Of a stretch of 64,000 nucleotides of DNA, positions 60,799-64,000 are shown one piece after another. Numbering within the stretch: the first letter of the stretch is position 1; the number at the start of each line of letters is the position of its first letter. The notes beneath the pieces were generated by a model. The model worked only from the letters and a program-made list of their open reading frames with translations, made no database searches and had not been told where the DNA came from. The position numbers and the translations under genes are program-made. The DNA comes from Sympetrum striolatum (taxonomy: Eukaryota; Arthropoda; Insecta; Odonata; Libellulidae): positions 102,739,657 to 102,803,656 of the forward strand of contig OX388343.1 in NCBI GenBank assembly GCA_947579665.1, read 5' to 3'.

Positions 60799-61447
60799 TA
60801 GAGGTGTTTGAAAATGTTTTTATTTTTTCTGAAATTTGTTGATTTGAAAACCAAATTGTGGTGTTTTGTGTTTTTATTATGTTTCCTATATTTGGTGTTA
60901 CTAATTTTCACAGAGTCTCATTTACGCAAAGGAATAATATTAGGCACTTAAGCATAAACATTCAGAGCATTGGACTGCATTGAAGCATTAACTGTAAATT
61001 ATACTAAATAGTATCAGTCCGTTTTCTGGTAAGCTGATAGCGCGTCTTTCCACAATTTACTAGTACATACATACACAATGCTGTAAACGTGCGAGTAATA
61101 GTTGAAAAACTGCCGATAGCCAGCGCCTTGCTGATTATGAATTTTAAACAGTATTTAGTTTTGTGAATTTATTGCAAAAGATCAAAGCTGAATCCGCGTA
61201 AGAAAAGATGTCACGAGTGATAAACAATATGACAGTAAATACGTAAATAATAGAATTATATATTGTACATTCATTTAAATCATAATAAACTTAAAATTCC
61301 CTCTCTTAAAAACGATGAATGAAGCAAAAGTCACCAAAATCCGCGCTGCTAATTAAGACTGCCGAAATTAGCATTATTTCTCTAAATCGGCCAAAATTCG
61401 CGTTATTTGTAGGCTTTATCGCTTTTTGCGAAAAACAAACACCTCTA
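60799..61447 (+). mobile_element. hAT-like TAGAGGTG element, copy B
   Basis: Ends TAGAGGTGTTTG and CAAACACCTCTA, flanked by CTTATGAG (60791-60798) and CGTATGAA (61448-61455), 6 of 8 matching. The sequence aligns with copy A (23814-24491) reversed, at both ends and through most of the middle (for example AAATTTGTTGATTT near the left end and CGCGTTATTTG near the right). The central parts differ by insertion or deletion, so this copy is 29 bp shorter. No transposase is visible. Confidence 0.8.
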
Positions 61448-61969
61448 CGTATGAAGAAGGAAGAGGTATCGCTGTAACTAAGATGAAACATACAGCATCC
61501 ACATTATGAAGTTTCACTTGAATTTCACGGTACAAGTCGTGTACAAGTGGAGGGTTGATTTGTTGCATCAAAGGAGGGCTTAAACATCTCCATCTAATAA
61601 AAAATATAGATCCGCACTTTCCATCCACTTTGAGATGATTACACGTCAGATACTCGAGATTACAGAGGAGCAAATTCATCTCCGCGGCCGTGGGGGGGAA
61701 ATCTAATTCAATTGTGGTCCGTAAGAGGGCAGGGTAGCCACCAGAGCTAAGGGACACCACAAGAGGATTACATCCATCATGTGACGTCGCCGTGGTCCCA
61801 AGGGTGCGCTAGAGAGGGAGGGTCGGTGGAAACTGTTTATTTCTCAGGATGAAAAGGGTAAAATCCCTATTTCTCTCGTGCTCGAGGAAATCTCAATTTA
61901 GAGAACTTCTTTCAAGAGGCCGTTCAAGCACAGCCTTGGGGCCCTTCGGGAAGCTGAGGAATTTCGATC
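61448..61969. other. no gene recognised
   Basis: A GC-richer patch at 61670-61940 with overlapping short frames; nothing recognised. Confidence 0.45.
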
Positions 61970-62776
61970 GGCGAAATGCAGGCTAATCTCTCAAACGATT
62001 TAGTCCTCATCCAAAGGTGGTGCGAAAAATGGGAATTAGATGTTAACGTAGGTAAATGCTCCGTAGTTAATTTCTTAGAAAAGAAAAAATTGCGTCCAAA
62101 TCACCCATACAAAATTAATGGAATTAATATCAAAGTAGTAGATTCAGTTGAATATCTCGGGATCAACATTACTAATAACTTAAATTTGAGCACGCATATT
62201 CGAAAAATCTGCGGCAAAGCAAGTAAAAGGCTTGGCTTTGTAAAGCATATTAAATAAATGTAATGGTAAATGCGATGAATAGGTGAGAGAGCGATGTTAT
62301 TTTACCTTGGTCAGACCCCTTCTGGAATATGCGGCAAGTATATGGGATCCGGCGGATGAAACGTGTACTCGCGAACTCGAGAAAGTGCAGCGTAAAGCGG
62401 TTCGTTTTGTTAAGAAATGCTACGAAAAAAAAAGCAAGCATCACAAGAATGCTCTCAGACGTAGGTTGGGAATCCTTGAAAGAAAGGAGATTGGAAGCTA
62501 GGCTGCGATTGCTTAATAAATTCAGGGAAACTACATTTTCGGAAGATACAATCGGTATCATGCAACCCCCCTGTTACCTCGGTCGATCCGATAATGAACG
62601 TAAGTTAACAGAAATAGATGCTAGGACGAATCGTTTTAAAAATTCATTCTTTCCGCGAACGATACGTGACAATAACCAAATAAGGAATTAGTTTAGATTC
62701 AACTGGTGTTTACACCCCCTGCCACACACCGAAAGGCGGCTTGTAGGGTATTAATGTAGATGTAGATGTAGATGTA
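61970..62776 (+). pseudogene. CR1/L2-like LINE 3' half, frameshifted
   Basis: Begins just after the RT catalytic box: QANLSNDLVLIQRWCEKWEL, then VNVGKCSVVNF and SVEYLGINITNNLNLSTHI. After a frameshift at about 62255-62283 it continues with RERCYFTLVRPLLEYAASIW, LEKVQRKAVRFVKKCY. A second shift follows in a nine-A run near 62430. The last part is GWESLKERRLEARLRLLNKF, IMQPPCYLGRSD and RFKNSFFPRTIRD, with a stop at 62689-62691. The 3' untranslated part holds CACCCCCTGCCACACACCGA and ends in a (GATGTA)n hexamer tail at 62754-62776. It is a 5'-truncated copy, the most complete of four in the window. Confidence 0.9.
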
Positions 62777-63237
62777 ATCTCGTTCCGGGTTGCGCTCGTA
62801 ACTAAGCCAAAGTGCGATGCATTGGGTCTCGCTAACACTCCGATCGCTGCGATGATTACCCGGGGAGCCGAGATTTATTTGAAGTTAAACTCACCCGGTG
62901 TTTACTCTCCGGTATCAGAGGAATTTATTGAAAAAAATCAACGAGGAAATCGTTTCTTTGACTACAAGTACTCAAGAAAGCGGTGGGCAGTGACTAAAAT
63001 TATAATATTTTGTGTTTATTCAATTTAATTACAAAGACAACTTAAAAAAGATTAAACTTAAAAAAGACAAAAAAAAACTACCTTAACCCATACGCCACCT
63101 TTTCTGAAAAAAAATCGAAATTGGACGTATAACTTGGGGTATTTCTATGAATATTTAATCTACCGTTAGAAAATTTAAAACTTCAATGTGGAGAAAATAA
63201 TTTTTACATTGTTAACATCATCTGGAGCAGAGGTTCC
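62777..63237. other. no gene recognised
   Basis: Ordinary AT-rich sequence with a 68-codon frame at 62822-63028; nothing recognised. Confidence 0.5.
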
Positions 63238-63494
63238 AAAAGTGTGGTCCGCGGACGCTTTAACAAAAAATAGAGGATATCCAAATTTTTTAATCTGAAT
63301 TGTAAAATCTTTAGTAATGAAATTCATTTTTCTGTGCGAATGTCTTAAACTTACATGTTTTCCTTTGAATTAAAAAACAATAAATATATGAGTTTGTAAT
63401 ATTATTGTTTAGTTCATGCCAAAACTGAGAAGGGGTCCCTGAGTTATTTTCCTCTTTCAAAGGGACCACGGACTCGAAAGTTTGGGAATCGCTG
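63238..63494. mobile_element. 257-bp hAT MITE
   Basis: Left end CAGAGGTTCCAAAAGTGTGG and reverse-complemented right end CAGCGATTCCCAAACTTTCG, each followed by GTCC-rich sequence (GTGGTCCGCGG on the left, GTCCGTGGTCC on the right). These are the characteristic hAT ends of many insect and vertebrate MITEs. The 8-bp flanks are ATCTGGAG and ATCTAGAA (6 of 8). No coding capacity. Confidence 0.8.
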
Positions 63495-63584
63495 ATCTAG
63501 AACATAAAAGAGAAGCATTTGGTATATTCTTATACTGATCTAGTATATTCTTATACTCCATATAATTGTGTATATTCTTATACT

Positions 63585-64000
63585 GATCTAAGTGTTACTT
63601 TTGACACAAAACTAAATTTTAAACTACATGTTAGAAATGTCTGTCCCAAGGCTTTTCGTCTTTTAGGCTTTTTGGAGCGTAATACTATGGATACCTTTTC
63701 AATAGAAACCATATTTAATACTTACTGTACCCTTGTTAGGCCTACATTAGAATTTAATAGTGTGATTTGGAATCCACACCATACCACTCTAACTGAAGCA
63801 ATTGAAAAGATTCATGTGCGATTCCTGGAATGGGTGAATTATAAAATTTCTGGTACTACCTTTCGTAAAGAAGACTACAATAATGTTTGCAAGCAATACA
63901 ATCTTTTTCTTCTCCAAAAACGACGTGCCGTGGCAGGTATTGTGTTCCTTAGAAACATCGTAACAGTCTGCGTCGACTCTGGTACACTTGCTTCGCTTGT
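63585..64000 (+). CDS. LINE reverse transcriptase, partial at the window edge
   Basis: An open frame runs in phase from about 63585 to the window end (138 codons and counting). It opens DLSVTFDTKLNFKLHVRNVC, then PKAFRLLGFLERN, YCTLVRPTLEFNSVIWNPH, IEKIHVRFLEWV and LLQKRRAVAGIVFLRNIV. This is the block after the RT palm in Jockey/R1/I-like LINEs (DLGV-FD--L-F--H; LGF--R; Y--LVRP-LEY-S-IWNP; E--Q-KFLR; L--RR---D--FL-----). No internal stop is visible. The copy is truncated at its 5' side, with a short duplicated motif just upstream. It resembles the C-terminal block at 13151-13810. The rest lies beyond 64000. Confidence 0.8.

Overview
This window looks like a transposon-littered, AT-rich intergenic or intronic stretch of an animal nuclear genome. 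It is most probably from an arthropod: it carries Jockey- and CR1/L2-like LINE relics, several tRNA-derived SINE families, and piggyBac-, Tc1/mariner- and hAT-like non-autonomous DNA transposons. No long open frame, operon-like spacing or bacterial start signal is present. I recognise no intact host protein gene, rRNA gene or functional tRNA gene. Nearly every open frame in the window is short and of low complexity, or overlaps a repeat.

Layout. 1-13 kb: mostly featureless DNA with a possible decayed transposon end (2787-3034), a tandem array of ~166-bp units (3170-3850), two dead reverse transcriptase (RT) pieces (6262-6670, 8983-9300) and a SINE (8419). 13-26 kb: a LINE 3' end on the minus strand (13151-13810), CpG-richer unique DNA (15.4-16.7 kb), a SINE (18845), a TTAA-flanked piggyBac-like element (20405-20973), a 77-bp Tc1-like mini-element (21574-21650), a candidate TATA promoter (22278) and a hAT-like element (23814-24491). 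26-36.5 kb: a TA-flanked element (26528-27732) carrying a nested LINE tail, a Jockey-like RT C-terminus enclosed by a perfect 35-bp inverted repeat (30599-31419), another LINE tail (32663-33125), a short element (33747) and three fold-back sequences. 36.5-47 kb: an RT relic (39073), a second copy of the short element (40660), a perfect hairpin (42079), a SINE (43558) and a second, larger copy of the ~166-bp array bracketed by TA microsatellites (45003-46271). 47-64 kb: a SINE with a perfect 14-bp target duplication (47766-47908), other SINEs, a minisatellite (51251-51675), a mariner-type helix-turn-helix relic (59000), an inverted-orientation second copy of the hAT-like element (60799-61447), a frameshifted LINE (61970-62776), a 257-bp hAT MITE (63238-63494) and a LINE RT running off the right edge (63585-64000).

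No gene network can be read here. What can be read is the insertion history: repeated families (CR1/L2-like tails, the ~166-bp array, SINE families 1 to 3, the TAGAGGTG hAT-like element, the short hairpin-tailed element) each occur at least twice, so boundaries and target duplications can be inferred by comparing copies within the window. The most unusual items are the dispersed ~166-bp array with a tRNA B-box-like motif in each unit, the LINE fragment enclosed by a perfect inverted repeat, and the SINE whose 5' end is a perfect hairpin. All family names are from motif recognition by eye; no database search was possible.
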